The position numbers and the translations under genes are program-made. From Gracilariopsis chorda (Eukaryota; Rhodophyta; Florideophyceae; Gracilariales; Gracilariaceae), in contig NBIV01000010.1 of NCBI GenBank assembly GCA_003194525.1, positions 248,001 to 312,000 on the forward strand: DNA of 64,000 nt. The letters run 5' to 3'. The notes under the pieces were generated by a model. That model did no database searches, was not told the DNA's origin, and worked only from the letters and a program-made list of their open reading frames with translations. Below, piece after piece: positions 42,926-55,406 of the stretch (position 1 is the first letter of the stretch; each line of letters begins with the position of its first letter).

Positions 42926-43401
42926 GATGAACTCAGTGGGCATCAAAAGCTCAAGCTTGAGAAGTTCAAAGCGATGACTAAGTCTTTCAATCGCAACAAG
43001 TAAATGGGTACAAATCACCACCTTTAAATACAGCATAGTCAATGGTTTTTAGAGAAACGTCTCGAAACTTGCGTGGTTTCTCCTCGCGGACTAAATCTGC
43101 TCGCTTTGCGCCCTGGGTACCTTCGGGATGTGGACTTTGCCCTCACTGCACGGATCCCCCGCTCGACTACTCGTGATAAACATATTCGTCCAGGCTCGGA
43201 GTTTCTACATCAAAGTACTTTGATATTTGGTTCCGGTAAAGACAATTGCGGAAGTTAGAAAAAAACACAGATGCAATGTACAACCTCCCGATCGGAGACT
43301 CAAAAATATTCATCTTTCTCTTAAATTCCACAGTCACAAAATGCATCCTAATATTTTTGAGCACCCATTCAACGCTGATGCGAATGGAAGATAGAGCTTT
43401 G

Positions 43402-44393
43402 TTAAACGCAGCCTACCCCGTTGACAGCGTAGCTCTCAGAACAGGAACCCCAAGAACCATTTGCCATTAATCCCGAGTCCTTATAAATGCAGTATCGAAC
43501 ACCATCTACTTCCCAAACTGCCGGTAGTATACCCTCGAGTTTACTCTTGACGTAAAGGGTACAGTCATGGCGACGACCGTCAAGAGGTCCATAGAAGTGT
43601 TGAATTGAACCATCCGGCCTGATAACAGCTTGACAATTCAGAGCATACTTTCTCTTGTGTCCGTTATACACTACATGTTGAGCTAGACTTCCCTTTGGCC
43701 TCGCGATGCCAATAACAGTGCCGTCAATAAATCCTATGCAGTTGGAAAGTGCGTTGGATTTATCGTAGATAGCTTGTGCATAATTCTCTACCTTCGGTGA
43801 AACAAAATGTCCACTAATCTTATCGGTGATAAGATGCTGGCGTTCATGAACGAAGTGCTCAACAGCTTCCCAAAATATTTTGCTTAGTTGAAGGGCGTGC
43901 TTACAGAACATCTTTTCCAAGTCTCTCCAGCATGCCGGTGCTGCAAGCCGCCGAAGTACAACACAGCAAGCCAAAATAGGTGTTACGTAGAGATTGCGTT
44001 TTGTATGCATTTTAATGGGCGGCCAAACCATTGCTTGCATTAGTTGCAGCCAATGGTGCTTTCGGAATCGAAAGCTTAGCAAGCAAGCAGCCTAGCAAAT
44101 GCGTAGATGTTGAACGTGAAGTCCATGGTAGAGATGCTGTTTGTACGAAGCAAGTGATTAGAAAGATCGTTTCTGTGCTGCACGTAGTTTCGCGGAATCC
44201 AAAAGACGCATACGTTAGAAGAGAAGGCAGACGACTCGTGACCCTTTTGGATACGTGACTTCAAAATGGTGCGGGTCGAAAGTGCTCTTGCCTTCACAAC
44301 AGTTGGAGAGTGGTCCTTCTGTTGACAGCGAGCCATGTCGAAGTGTGGCTCACTGCATTGCAGTGCTACGATGTAGCGGATACTAATAGTCAA
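43402..44393 (-). pseudogene. Harbinger DDE_4-type transposase, interrupted
   Basis: Main frame 43402-44082. An N-terminal helical part (AACWRDLEKMF-like, FWEAVEHFVHERQHLI) precedes the RNase H-fold core: CIGFIDGTVIGIARPKG (first Asp), then NGHKRKYALNCQAV and FYGPLDGRRHDCTLY (HD motif), then a YKDSGL block (second Asp). The frame stops shortly after, before the third acidic residue expected in a helix downstream, so the enzyme is truncated. Upstream (44076-44393) a second frame continues the N-terminus (FWIPRNYVQHRNDLSNHLL), with a frame change near 44.08 kb. Similar N-terminal sequence occurs at 54.8-55.1 kb. Confidence 0.82.
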
Positions 44394-44599
44394 GCTTCAT
44401 TTGCCTGCAGTTGCGCAGCACGTTTGGGCAAACACTTCACAAATTTTTCAGCAAAAGAATTCTGCCAGCAATGATACAGAATTCTATGGCAAATTTGCAG
44501 AATTATCTCCTAGCGTAAGCTATGTAATCTCCCCAATATTGTCAAAACCTCTAGCTTAGCAAACATGGCTCAAAAATCTTGCAATGGAGCGAAGTTACT

Positions 44600-47200
44600 A
44601 TGCTACCACTGCTGGACTGAAACTAAACAGACCACCCCTCCCACGTTTCATTACGAAACATGGTCTTTGCTGAGTTCATGGAGCAAAATTGCAACCCAGC
44701 ACTCCAACGAGGAATTTTCAAAGCTTCCGACCCTAGCAGAATAGACTTGCCAAAAGTTCAACCAAATAAGTCCAGCTTTCTCTTGACCGAATTACTATCA
44801 AAATCCTCCGAAGTGGCTTTCCCCCAAAAAGTTTTGAGAACATAAGCATACCACCAAACGCATCCACCAATCCTATGCAACATTCAAAGCTATACGGATC
44901 TAAAGCATAGTATGCAGAACTCCTACTTTAAGCACACAAAGCGACAATGTTTTCTTGGTCAGTAGTAGAAGATAAGGATGATACGTACCGCAGTATCACC
45001 AACTAACAACTATGTTGGCCTTCGCTGTCTTTAAGGACGCCAACCGTGATCATTTGAAAAGTTGGCCCAACCGCATAACGACCTTCTTCTCTATACTCAG
45101 CACCTATACGCTCCCTGCGCAGATGCTTTTCCAAAATACAATCAAGGATGTAATACTCTCCCATCTTTCTTCTTCGATATTGGCAATGCGTTTCACAACA
45201 TCGCACACCCCCCAGATATGGCAAAAATATGCCCTATAGAGGGCTCACCAGCTTCTATTCTGCCAAAAGAGCTCGTCAATCTTCTTTCATGCCACGTTCA
45301 CCTTTCTTTCAACCACGAACTTCTGCTTTGACCGCTTCAACGCACAGTACCCATGGAATACAAGTTTTCAGTACATGTTGCTCACACGGAAGCACCAAAA
45401 TTGATTAAGAAAACGTTTCGAATGTTTCAAAGATACCCACACTGCTGCAAGCTTCCACCACAGCAAGCTTTTCTTCTTGTCAAACTACACAACAACAATA
45501 CATTAAAAGTCTGGGAACGTGGTGTGTCTCCGTTTAGTTGACGACATAAGCTTCATATTTAGCAAATGGTCCACGACAGCAGCTACCATATTACAGAGGC
45601 TGTGCGACAATAAATTCGAATACAATGGTTTACCGGTCAAACCCATGAAGTCGTGCGAGATGGGATTCCGATTACAGAGTATAACTCCATTCATTGGGAT
45701 GGAGAACTGGTTTAGTGAACCGAATCCCTTTCCCGGACGCAGTTAAGACTCTACAGGAAGTCGAGAAAGCATGTTGAAAAACAAACGACGTAGATTCATA
45801 CCAAATACTGGCAGAGTCTATCACATGAAAGTTAGTATGGTGCGATTTGGAAGACGGGCCACTTCCTTCTGTGTTGCTCGAGATTAACGTATTCATCAAC
45901 CACGCCAGAGGCGGAAAACCACTTCGAATACTTCGCACTCGATTCTTGGAAAAGCTTCAAAGGTGGTTGAATGTTTTACTGCTTTTCATTCTTGATATGC
46001 GAAAGCAGGTGTCCAGAATGTTCCTCTGTTTTGACGCCTCATCTCATGCTGGCTTGTTGATCTACCAAAAAAATTGACTTTCACTGCTCGCTGGTGCTTT
46101 TGGCACCCACACAGTCAATTGGAACACATGCCTACAGCAAACCTGTAAGACATTTATCACCTCTAGGCAATGTACAATAGCATTTTTCGACTAATGGCAT
46201 CGAGAAGAACATATCAATGTACTCGGAGTGACCACAGCTTATGAAAGCCTCGATTGGTAAGCATCCGAAAAGCAATCACACAAAAAGGTCCACATTTTTT
46301 CGCCTCCTTTGTAACCATACATGCCGTGCTAATGGGACGATCTTCCAAGTCAAAATGTGCCCTTACTGTCGCCGCTATTGCCGCCCCTCACGATGGCACT
46401 TTTCTGGTCTTCCATGTATCAACCGAGTTGAACTCAGCGGGCTCTCCTAGTCGCCTAAATAAAGCCGGTTTCACCCCATGCTGTACATTTGACCTCCCAT
46501 CCAACACCAATGACCCCGAAGGTCTTGGCACCATGGATATGCAAAGCATTGCAAATCTACCTACTCATACTGTAATAGAGACTAACAAGAAAAAGCAAGA
46601 AAAAGCAAGAAAAAGACCGCTCCTCTTCCACAGGAACACGAATTAGTTCTTTGAAGCCCGTTCGTCAAGCAACATACAGCAAGGCACAACGCCCAAACCA
46701 AACGACCACAAAAAGCACTCTTGAGACCATTACAAAAACATCATACAGTGCCATGCCCTTGGAGCCTCATATTCCTGTCCAGGTAGATGATCCCGTTGAG
46801 CCTATTCTTAGACAGCCTTTCCCTGCTAATTAAATCAATCAAACCCGTCACAGTGAAAAAATATGGAGGGGAAGTTGCTCTTTTCCCAGCATATTGTAAG
46901 TTGCTACCACGAACTATCGACGAGCTTGGTGCAGTATTGCTGGAGTTCATCGAGGACTCTTACTGCGAGTGAGATGCTCGTGGGTAACGGCAGAAAATGC
47001 AGAATACGGTATGCATCGTCCACCTACTGGTATGTTCATCAAGAAAACAGCTCTCACGGTCCCTGAGACCTCTGAAAGGATTGGAGGTCCCTTAATCCTC
47101 AACAGTTTCCACACCGTTGACATTGAACTTCATATATGGTCTCTCAAGAGTTATTCTATAAAACCACACAATCTGCAGGCGTGCTTGTTATCACATGGAC
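44600..47200 (+). mobile_element. reverse-transcribing element, broken, family unsure
   Basis: Plus-strand frames of 60-130 codons carry faint retroelement signatures: a VDD-type reverse-transcriptase catalytic block near 45.53 kb, an RNase H-like FDAS segment near 46.03 kb, and a later segment ending NSAG-x-PSR, resembling the ADAPSR motif of DIRS-like and some LTR element RNase H domains, near 46.43 kb. Long terminal repeats were not found. It is broken many times. Similar worn coding-like DNA lies left of the Harbinger transposon, which may therefore have inserted into this element. Treated as a fossil; the family assignment is a guess. Confidence 0.45.
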
Positions 47201-47209
47201 TGCAAACGT

Positions 47210-48780
47210 AAGAGCAAGCAAAGCTTCGAGCTTGTCGTGGGACCTGGTGTCGTGATCCGGTGATCCGCACTTTTCGACTTCTCCCACGCAATCTGCAAGA
47301 GTGTACATCTGAGAGACTAAAATTGGTCTATTCCAATTTGTCTCACTTACATGGAAAGTTATGATATGTATTCTGATATCCTACATGGAGAGTCTAAAGG
47401 TTATAATTGTTGATGAATTACAACAGCTTTTTACGTTGTTTTATGTTAAATATCACAAGCAAATCTAAGATACCTGTCAGGCTTTAGGACTCAGCAGTAG
47501 TCGGATAGCCACTCATTCTGTCCGCATTGGAAGAACTCTTCATGAATACCTGCCAGTAAGAGTGTGTTATGCATAGCTATGATTTGAAAATGGAATTATC
47601 TGTCATCTTTGCTTCATTATTTGACAAATGATCGCTGTTGGATAATGAAGCTAAATTTAACGGACAATACCAAACAAAATCTGAAAGCATATTCAACCAG
47701 GTTCTCTAATATGTTTGTTTCTTCTTCGTGTTACAGAACTCTGCACTCCTTGTAACTCATTGCTTTGGTTTGGACGAATTGGACCCTTAATCATGGTCTT
47801 CGTCGTGAATATACTTCCCAAAAACTCACAAACACTCTTTGTGATATTCTGGCCTTTTATGTTAGCAATAGTTTACACAAAATATTCAAACAAATTTTGA
47901 GTGTTCTGGCATCCTTGAGGTGGTGCAGCAGGTAAAACATTATAGCACCGCTCTCAGAGAGCCAGCCAAGCAGGGCAAGCAGAACGGACAGTTTACGGCC
48001 ATCCATTAGACTGGGCCACGGATTCCACACACTAACTACTATATATATACAAGAAAATGGATTCTCCTCCGTCTGTGTTGGGGAAGGGAGGGAGGGGGAT
48101 CACACGGTATTCTCATCGTATTATTCCTCAATATTCATAAAACTTCCTTTTAGCGCATGCCCTTTCCTTACCTTCCGGACTGATTCTCTTCGCCTATACA
48201 CCCTCCGCCGGACAGGTCGGCTTCCTTTTCCTTCTTGCCCACATTCGGTGCGTCACACGCTGACGCCACACCCCACGACAACCGCCAGGGCGCACATGCT
48301 GACACCATTTTATCGCATTATCTCTTCCAGACCGAGTCCCCTACTTCGAATTGTAGCAATAAGCTAAGCTATAACCACACACCAATGACTTGCCTCTACC
48401 CTATCCCATAGCCGAGCTTTCATCCTACTCTGCTGCAGCGTCTGTAGATAATAATTCTCTCATGCCCGCACTATACTCCGCTGTTGCACGCCACTGCTTT
48501 GCCTCTATTTCATCCCGCTCTCGTGTCAACACTTCACCCCGCTGTCAAATATCGCTTCCTTGCCCCTGTATCACACCTCTAACGTGTCTGCATCATACTC
48601 TGCTGTGGCAACCTCGGTCAATCTCTGTCACTGTAGCCTGCTTGGTCTAGTACCTGTTGGCATGCTCTAGTACACCAGCTGCCACGCCTCGACCACAAAC
48701 CGAGTCCGTGTCTCAATAAACATCAAAATCTGAGCCATAGGCCACCCTGCCGTCGCCCTTTCCTTGTAACTCACTTATCA
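47210..48780. other. unassigned intergenic DNA
   Basis: About 1.6 kb, AT-rich to 47.9 kb, then a pyrimidine-rich part from about 48.1 kb. No frame with a recognisable domain; a short (TA)n-like stretch lies near 48.04 kb. Confidence 0.5.
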
Positions 48781-48789
48781 AGAACATCT

Positions 48790-51700
48790 AGATGACGCAA
48801 GACCTGATTAACATCATTTGTGCAGCGCCACAAGTGAGGCCACCCATGCCTACTACTTTCTTCGGGCCTTGGCTTGACTTGATTGAGACAAAAACACGGA
48901 ATATCACATCAACAGACCCCAAGAAGAAGCTGCTGGCCTGGGGTCACTGTCTCAGTTGTTTGCATCATCAACAGGCAGCACCTTTGTGCTTAGTTACGAA
49001 GAATGCCGCAGATACCTGCAGTTCAAATATCAGCTACTTATGCTAAGTAGGTAACTTTGTTGCAATGGAAATGATGGACACCTCGAAAGCCGTGTACCGT
49101 GACAGGAATCGATTGGGCATTTGACGTAATCCTTTGGATTCGACATATCACCATATGACTTCCTCTACTGCCTGAACTTTGTCTGCCTTTGGTGACACGG
49201 TGTGCCGTCGTTCGGCCAGAGCAGACCATATAGCCAGCGCAATGTACCAACACAGCCGCGTTCCCGTCTTGCAAGGAACCAAAAGGATTCAACTGGTGAA
49301 CACTTATCTTCAGTTAGTATAATCCCTTGCAAATTCCATATGGACAAACAGCAGTTTGCTTTGGTTCAAGCAAAGCCAGGTAGGCAGCAGAAACTTGCCT
49401 CAAGAGAATACTATAATCAGTTGGAGGTCTCACCTCGAGGGGCTCGGGGATAGCATATCCTGCCAGTGGCTTCGCCTAAAGAAGAACAAGAAGACGATTT
49501 AATCGAAGCATACCAAAACATTAACCAGCTTTCGTTACCAATGTTGCGTTGAGCTACCTCCATTATACACATAGCGAATATATGCCAGGGACTTGGTTCA
49601 CGTTCACCAATTCCTGTTCATATTCACCGAGCCACGCCCACTAGAAGCATTGACTGGTGCAGGACATCATTCAATCTTTTAGACGGTGGGATAATGATGA
49701 CCACAAGGTACCATCTGCCAAAGTGTAAAAAACTAGTCACAGAAGCCATTTTGGCTGTATAGGAGCTGGTGGAACAAGAAATCTGTTCACCTCTGGAAGT
49801 TTGGATAAAGCGAGAGTTTGCATACAAGAAGGACAACACACAGTCAAAATGAATCTTGGACAAAAGCGGACGTCTGTTGCATTCATGGACGACGATGGTA
49901 TAGAACCACATCTGGTACATTTAGAAACAGTTTTCCTCGACTTCGCGCATCCTCAAGCCCTACTTTGAGAAATGGAACATACCACGACATTACTACGCAC
50001 AGTATCTGACTTCCTTATGGCAATCACGTTACTCGCGGACGCAAACAATACGGAACATAACCAAGTTGTTTCTTTAGTTCGTTCTGAGATAGACTGCAGA
50101 AAACAACGCATATATCCATCCATATCAAAGGAAAAGAAGACAAAAAAGACACCAAACATCCATAGTCTTTTGCACAAAATGCTTTCATGTGCAGGTTTAC
50201 AAACTGATATCTGTGGAATAAGAAAGGTGTTCAATGCTGAAAATATGATAAAATTGGCCATATTCGAGCTTAATGTTGGAAGTAGAACGAGATGAAGAAC
50301 AAAAAGACTGCTCCAAAAGAATCCAAATATAGAGAGGAAGACAAAACTGCAGTAACAATCAAGAATTCCGCAATGGCAGCTAGAACAATGTCTCTAGAAC
50401 CTAGCCAAAATCCAAAGACTAAAAAGATAGTCCCGCACCTTGAGGATTGATTGCAAGGTCAAATGCTTTCTCTTTGAACTGCAGTAATCTACCAACGTAC
50501 TTAGACTACGGAGCAACGCACATCTTCGCTGAGGACAAGATTTTGTTCCGAAAATACCATAAAGTACAGAAAGAATCCTTGCGTGCATGCAACGAGCAAA
50601 CGAAAATTGTGACGTACGGTGCAATAGTGCTCCCATTCGGTAAGGGTGTTTTACTCCCTGCAAATGACACATCGTCATTCGACTCCAATTTTGTATCCCT
50701 TCATGTCCTGAGTAAGTACTTGGTCGCTGGTTACTCTACCTCTGTACGATTCTCGATCAAAGATAGATCTTCAAAGCACATACTCTATACTCGGAAGCAG
50801 AAGAACCGACTCCACATATTGGAGCCCTATTCCGTTGACAGAAGCACAAGTGGCACTTTCTGCTCTTGTGAACACTGCATAAAACTGGCACTATAAACTT
50901 GGTCACCTTGGGCAAGACAGACTTCTAGTATGCGTCTATAAACGCCAAGGCATTTTACAGTTATTCGAGGAAGAAGATGGACCGTATCCAATGGACTCGG
51001 ACCAAATCTCCTATTATCCACGAACATGTAAAACGTTGATTGGGTCGGCCAGATTTGGTCATTTGAGCAGAAAATCCGCAGTACGGTCCCACTGCTGCTA
51101 TCCCTTTCGACATATAACCATTCTCCGTACTTCGATCACGCATTTCTCGTCCCTGATACAACATTAAAGATGAAATGATCTGTGACAAAGTTCAAAACGA
51201 AGATCTCGAGCAAGTTCTTTCTGACGTTCTCAGCGGCATTGCAGATGAATTTGAAACCAAGCGTTAACAATACCGAAGCCCCCTTCAAGCGCCAGCAGCA
51301 ATAATATATCGCGATCACTAACGACTCGTAAGACTGATGTTTGATGATTACTATGCGGCAAACCGCCAACACCCAAGAAAGTACTCACACGCCGCTTTCG
51401 AGGAGCCCCAAGCATATCTCATAGCTCAATGCAAATTGTGCGCAAGCAACACTTATTTCTTCAACAACGTGACTGTACAGGCCAACGGGGTCTCACTATA
51501 CTTCAAAAGTGTACAGTTGCAATGCTAATGGTCCATGTGGGTGTTTGGCTGATTCTATTGACAAATACGAGCGAATTGGAGATCCAACGGCTTTTCTTGG
51601 TCTCAAGCGGATTTTTTCAGCTGTTGTATGAAAGGCGCCTCAAAATAGGACCGTTCTCTTGGTGTGAAAAGAAAAACATGCTTGAAATCTCCGATATGCT

Positions 51701-51790
51701 TCAAACATTCATACTTGCTTTAAGTGCTTACACAAAACATGAACATTCAAAACGACGACGTTCAAATGCTAAACCGCTGCCATTAGGTCT
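48790..51790 (+). mobile_element. second copia-like LTR-retrotransposon remnant, broken
   Basis: Plus-strand frames in gag-to-integrase order. A gag-like region lies at about 48.8-50.3 kb. An aspartic-protease-type segment follows, with DYGATH in the place of the copia D-S-G-A-T/S-x-H motif, near 50.5 kb. A GHLG-x-DRL block typical of the pre-integrase zinc region follows near 50.9 kb, then weak integrase-like sequence to about 51.8 kb. Reverse transcriptase, RNase H and LTRs are not recognised, so the element is truncated as well as broken several times. It appears distinct from the copy at 29-35 kb. Confidence 0.6.
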
Positions 51791-52214
51791 CTAAACCACA
51801 TAGAGAGTAACTACCTAAAACCACGTATTCATTCATTTAGTTACACTTTTCGAAAGTCAGATCGTTGTTGTTCTGCCATTCCTTGAAAATTTTTTCACGG
51901 CTGTATTTTGAAATACAAATAGTTTTCTACGAATTGCACTCATCTTTAAATATCCCTACATGTCTTAAACCAACGAGCCACTAGCTATAGAGAAAATACC
52001 AAACTGTAATTTCAGTCAGCCACGTCTTTCATGGCTTACTCGCCTCTTTCTGTACTCGCTGCTCGTCGCCGCGGACACATTCTAGGCCACGTGGCCTCCT
52101 GTGTCACTTCCCGGCGCGAACTGGTGGCGCATGACAAACAAACAGCCGAACGATAGCGGGCACCTTTTCACGAATACCTTTATAGCGCGCCATGCCAACG
52201 GGCAGACAACCACC

Positions 52215-52450
52215 GCGCGCACAACGGCGCCAGAGCGACCGTTTGCAGCGCCACGTGCAACAGCAGCCGCACCGTGCGCACGTCGGCCATCTCTGACGAC
52301 GGCAGCTGCAGCACGCGCGCCTCCGTCGTCTCCTGCAGCAGCTGCCGTAGCGTGCACACCTTCGCCACCTCCTACAGCTCGAGCCGCTGCGCGCGCGCCT
52401 CCTTGGTCTCCTGCAGCGGCAGCCGCAATACGCGCTCGTCCCCCGCCTCC
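52215..52450 (-). repeat. GC-rich 78-base imperfect tandem repeat
   Basis: About three units of 78 bases, best seen on the minus strand. Each has a CTGCAGGAGAC- or CTGTTGCACGT-type block and ends in GTGTGCAC or GTGCGCAC. In one frame the units read as heptad-rich helices (VLRLPLQETKEARAQRLEL, VCTLRQLLQETTEARVLQL) with one in-frame TAG near 52.38 kb, so this may be the remains of a coiled-coil gene starting at an ATG at 52453. The alanine-rich and arginine/cysteine-rich frames over the same DNA are by-products of its composition. Confidence 0.6.
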
Positions 52451-52649
52451 ATGAAGTGCACAGCACAAGTTTGTTGAAGCTACTGTTTCTTTCTTGCCTT
52501 CGATTTTGGTACGCTTGTTGCTGTAGAAGCCAATTGTCCCGCCGATCTTCTCGCAAACGAAACACAAAGCTGCGCGCAAAAGCCCCCTTAATTTCACACC
52601 ACTTCCGTCAGACAAATTTGTTGCTTTTACCCGACCCTGGACTTCCCTT

Positions 52650-53232
52650 CCTTTGACCGCAGCTGCCGCCATCCGTCCTCCTTGCGCGTTCACTTCGCTG
52701 CCACCGGTGTTGCTGCCTGGCAGAATAGCCGCTCCTCTCTATCTCTCTTCTCATCCAACTGCTCCGCAGCATCGCCAACACCATCCCGTTCTGCCCGATT
52801 TTTGCCCTTCCGGCAGCTCCCGTCCAACCCCTGCCACCGTTCTGCTCCGCGCCGTCAGGTCTGCCAGCTCCGCCAGCTCCTCCACCAGTGCCCTTTAGCA
52901 GAACCTCAGGCAGCGGAGGCCCTCTCCCTCCAACACCACCACCGCCGGCGAGCAAGTCAGGCTCATCTGCTCCCTAACCGCCAACTCCACCACCGCCAAC
53001 GCTATCGGGTGCAATGTCCAAAGGCGGAGCGCCGCCACCACTCCCGTTTTTGACATCGATGTCGTTGCGTCCAGCGTCCATGCTTCCAAAACTGCTGCCA
53101 TTGGAGCCGCCCGGTTCCAGAGCTCCCGCTTCGCAGAACCCAGCCAAACCGGCAAGGCCAGTAATTGGGGCGGCTATGGCCATCAACAAGAAAATGAGAG
53201 AACACATGGACGACAAGAGCAGTTTGGTTTGA
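52650..53232 (+). pseudogene. decayed proline-rich coding frame
   Basis: From about 52.80 kb one plus-strand frame reads as a proline-rich protein (LPAPPAPPPVPFSRTSGSGG, LPPTPPPPASKSG, then PPTPPPPTLSGAMSKGGAPP). It ends with a helical tail (AMAINKKMREHMDDKSSLV) at TGA 53230-53232. One TAA near 52.975 kb interrupts it, and its upstream end is lost or in another frame (52653-52898). The layout recalls proline-rich actin regulators (formin FH1, WIP/WAVE), but no FH2, WH1 or WH2 domain is visible, so no function is assigned. Confidence 0.35.
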
Positions 53233-53479
53233 GCACCTCCGAGCAACACTTTCTAAGCAACTCTAGGTGGGGGCTGGGTGCCTTTTCTTGGCTGTAGGTG
53301 AGATTGGCAACTTTGCATCACCCGGGTATGTGGACTCAACTCCATTTTGTTTACATATACTGTAGACACTCAACATTGACAATATGAATGGAAGTCTATT
53401 CAAGCACGGTCAATATCAGCATCAGGATGTGAGCTATGTTGCTCACGGGCCACAGCCAACGATCGAAACTCAACATCCA

Positions 53480-54790
53480 TATGGCGTTTCTTGCGCTCCC
53501 GTTACAGCCTTTAACAATCGTTTCTCTTGGTCACAAGTTCTTCACCAATAGAATAGAGTCTTCGTTTGTACTTCGGATAAAACTCTCCATCTTCTGCACG
53601 AAGTGGATTCCATTTGACGTGCATGTTTGCTAAAGCAACGACGAGAAAGAAGAATTGATCATAGTAGGCCTCCTTCCAGCGATAATTAGAACCACAAATT
53701 TGGCATAAGGAACACAAACGCCCAAAGTAGTTCTCGGCTATTAATCTATCGCTCGATATATTGCGATTCACATTTCGTTCAGCAACTGTAAGGCTCCCGT
53801 TTCGTGGTGTATTCTTTACATGAATTGAGCGAATCAAATCTAGCAGTCCTTGATACCATTTGTCCACAATCACCGCCCACATATCCTCATATAGATCAGA
53901 ATGTACTTCTTCATCTATACTAATCTTTTCGTCCTTCTTTTCTAACAGACTGTTCTTGTGGTACTCTAGGTTCTTGTAGAAAATATCCAAGTCCGAAATA
54001 GAACCAGGCACATGGGTAGAGCAGTGGCGCGCAAGCCCGAGAGGCAAAACAGTCACCTCTACCTTATACCCATACAGCTATACCCATACAGCTTATGCTT
54101 ACCACTGTAGTAGAGCTTCCCTTCCTCAATATTCCCAGATGGTCGGTTGCTCTCCTAAAAGGTTACATCCGTAGCATACAAGGCAAACGGGTAGTGTTTG
54201 AAATTTTTCTTCTTTTCGTTCAGTAGCTCCACATTTTCTCTCTCCGTCAAGTCCTCAACAAACCGTTCATAAGCGTACTCAGACACAATTTTGACAAAGA
54301 ACATGATCATCTTCTCAAATGTGGGCCCTTTCAAATTGAACATCTTAGTAATGTATTCCGACTGCTCAGCATGTTTTAAAAGCCAAAGATTCATAAACAG
54401 CACATCCTATGGTCCATATTTGCATTGTTTTCCGCGTCCCAAATTCCATCGAGTAATAACGTGTCCAATTAGAAATCTGTTCAGCTTTTCAAAGTCAACA
54501 CTTGTAAAATTTCTCATGAAGGGTATACTCTGGTTTCCCCTGTTGTCGTAGAAGGAGTCAAAAACGGGACTTTGAGAGTCCGATTCGTTGTCGGTGCTAC
54601 TTTTATCAGTATCATCTGCGTATTTTTCAATTTCTTGTGCCCACTCTGCAGCTTCGTCCGTCAGGAGTGCTAATGCTGCGGTTACGTCGCCTTATTTTAG
54701 CGCCATAATATGCTGAATGCGATCGGTACAGTCTTGAGACTGCTATCTCGGGAATTGATTCTGTGCTTTTCTACATAAGGCTACAACTGC
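53480..54790 (-). mobile_element. DDE transposon relic with transposase fragments
   Basis: Two minus-strand pieces. 54155-54403 contains helical sequence ending FALYATDVTF (a plausible first catalytic Asp on its strand). 53511-54056 contains SSDRLIAENYFGRLCSL, then YDQFFFLVVALANMHVKWNP, typical of the third-acid helix and C-terminal end of Harbinger/DDE_4-like transposases. An in-frame stop and a frame change separate them around 54.06-54.15 kb. It is not the same subfamily as the element at 42-44 kb. Ends and terminal repeats were not found, so the limits are approximate. Confidence 0.6.
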
Positions 54791-54799
54791 ACATCTCAT

Positions 54800-55200
54800 C
54801 TACTGTTTCGCGTGCTCACCGAACATCTCTTCCAAGTTTCTCCAGCATGCCAGTGCTGCAAGCCCCCACAGTACAACAAAGCAAACGAAAATAGGTGTTA
54901 CTCCGTGGCAAATGCGGTTTGCATGCATTTTATTATAAGGCCAACCCGTTACTTGCATTAGTTGCAGCCAATGATGCTTTCGGAACGGAAAGTGTAGCAA
55001 GCAATCAGCTTCGCTAAATGCGTTGAAGTTGACCGTGAAGTGCGTGGTAGAGATGCAGTTTGTACGAATCAAGTGATCAGAAAGTTCGTTTCTCTGTTGC
55101 ACGTACTTTCGCGCAATCCAAAAGAAACATGTGTTAGAAGAGAAGGCAGACGACTCCTGAAGCTGTTGGATGTCAGTGTTCTCGGAATGCTAGATAGAGG
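54800..55200 (-). mobile_element. second Harbinger relic (transposase N-terminal part)
   Basis: The minus-strand frame 54800-55102 (RNELSDHLIRTNCIST, then FRKHHWLQLMQVTGWP and CWRNLEEMFGEHA) matches the N-terminal part of the Harbinger transposase at 43.9-44.4 kb, and DNA similarity extends to about 55.19 kb. The catalytic core is missing: this is a deletion derivative or truncated copy. Here the segment that spans a frame change in the other copy reads through in one frame. Confidence 0.75.
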
Positions 55201-55406
55201 TGCTAGATCGCAAGTTTCTTAGGCGAAAGCTCAAAAATACTACGAAGATGATAGATTCTGCTAGTTTCTGTCGTTTGCCAAGTAAAAAAATTTTTTTTTG
55301 GAATTCACACTTCCATATCTTACAGAGCCTTGCCTCACCTGCACTGTGCATCGCTAGTTTCAAGTTTGGAGCAAGTTCATTCTCCACTAAAAGCTAGATA
55401 CAGGTA

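Larger units (their letters stand above)
42150..44400. mobile_element. PIF/Harbinger DNA transposon, decayed
   Basis: Two convergent genes form the standard Harbinger pair: a Myb/SANT-like protein on the plus strand and a DDE_4-type transposase on the minus strand. Both are interrupted. Terminal inverted repeats and the expected 3-bp target duplication could not be located with confidence, so the limits are approximate. A second, shorter relic of the same family lies at 54.8-55.2 kb. Confidence 0.8.

Noticed and set aside
52082-52693. 203-codon alanine/glycine-rich minus-strand frame
   Set aside because: Arises from the GC-rich 78-base tandem units read in a low-complexity frame; the leucine-heptad frame is more plausible and is itself interrupted.
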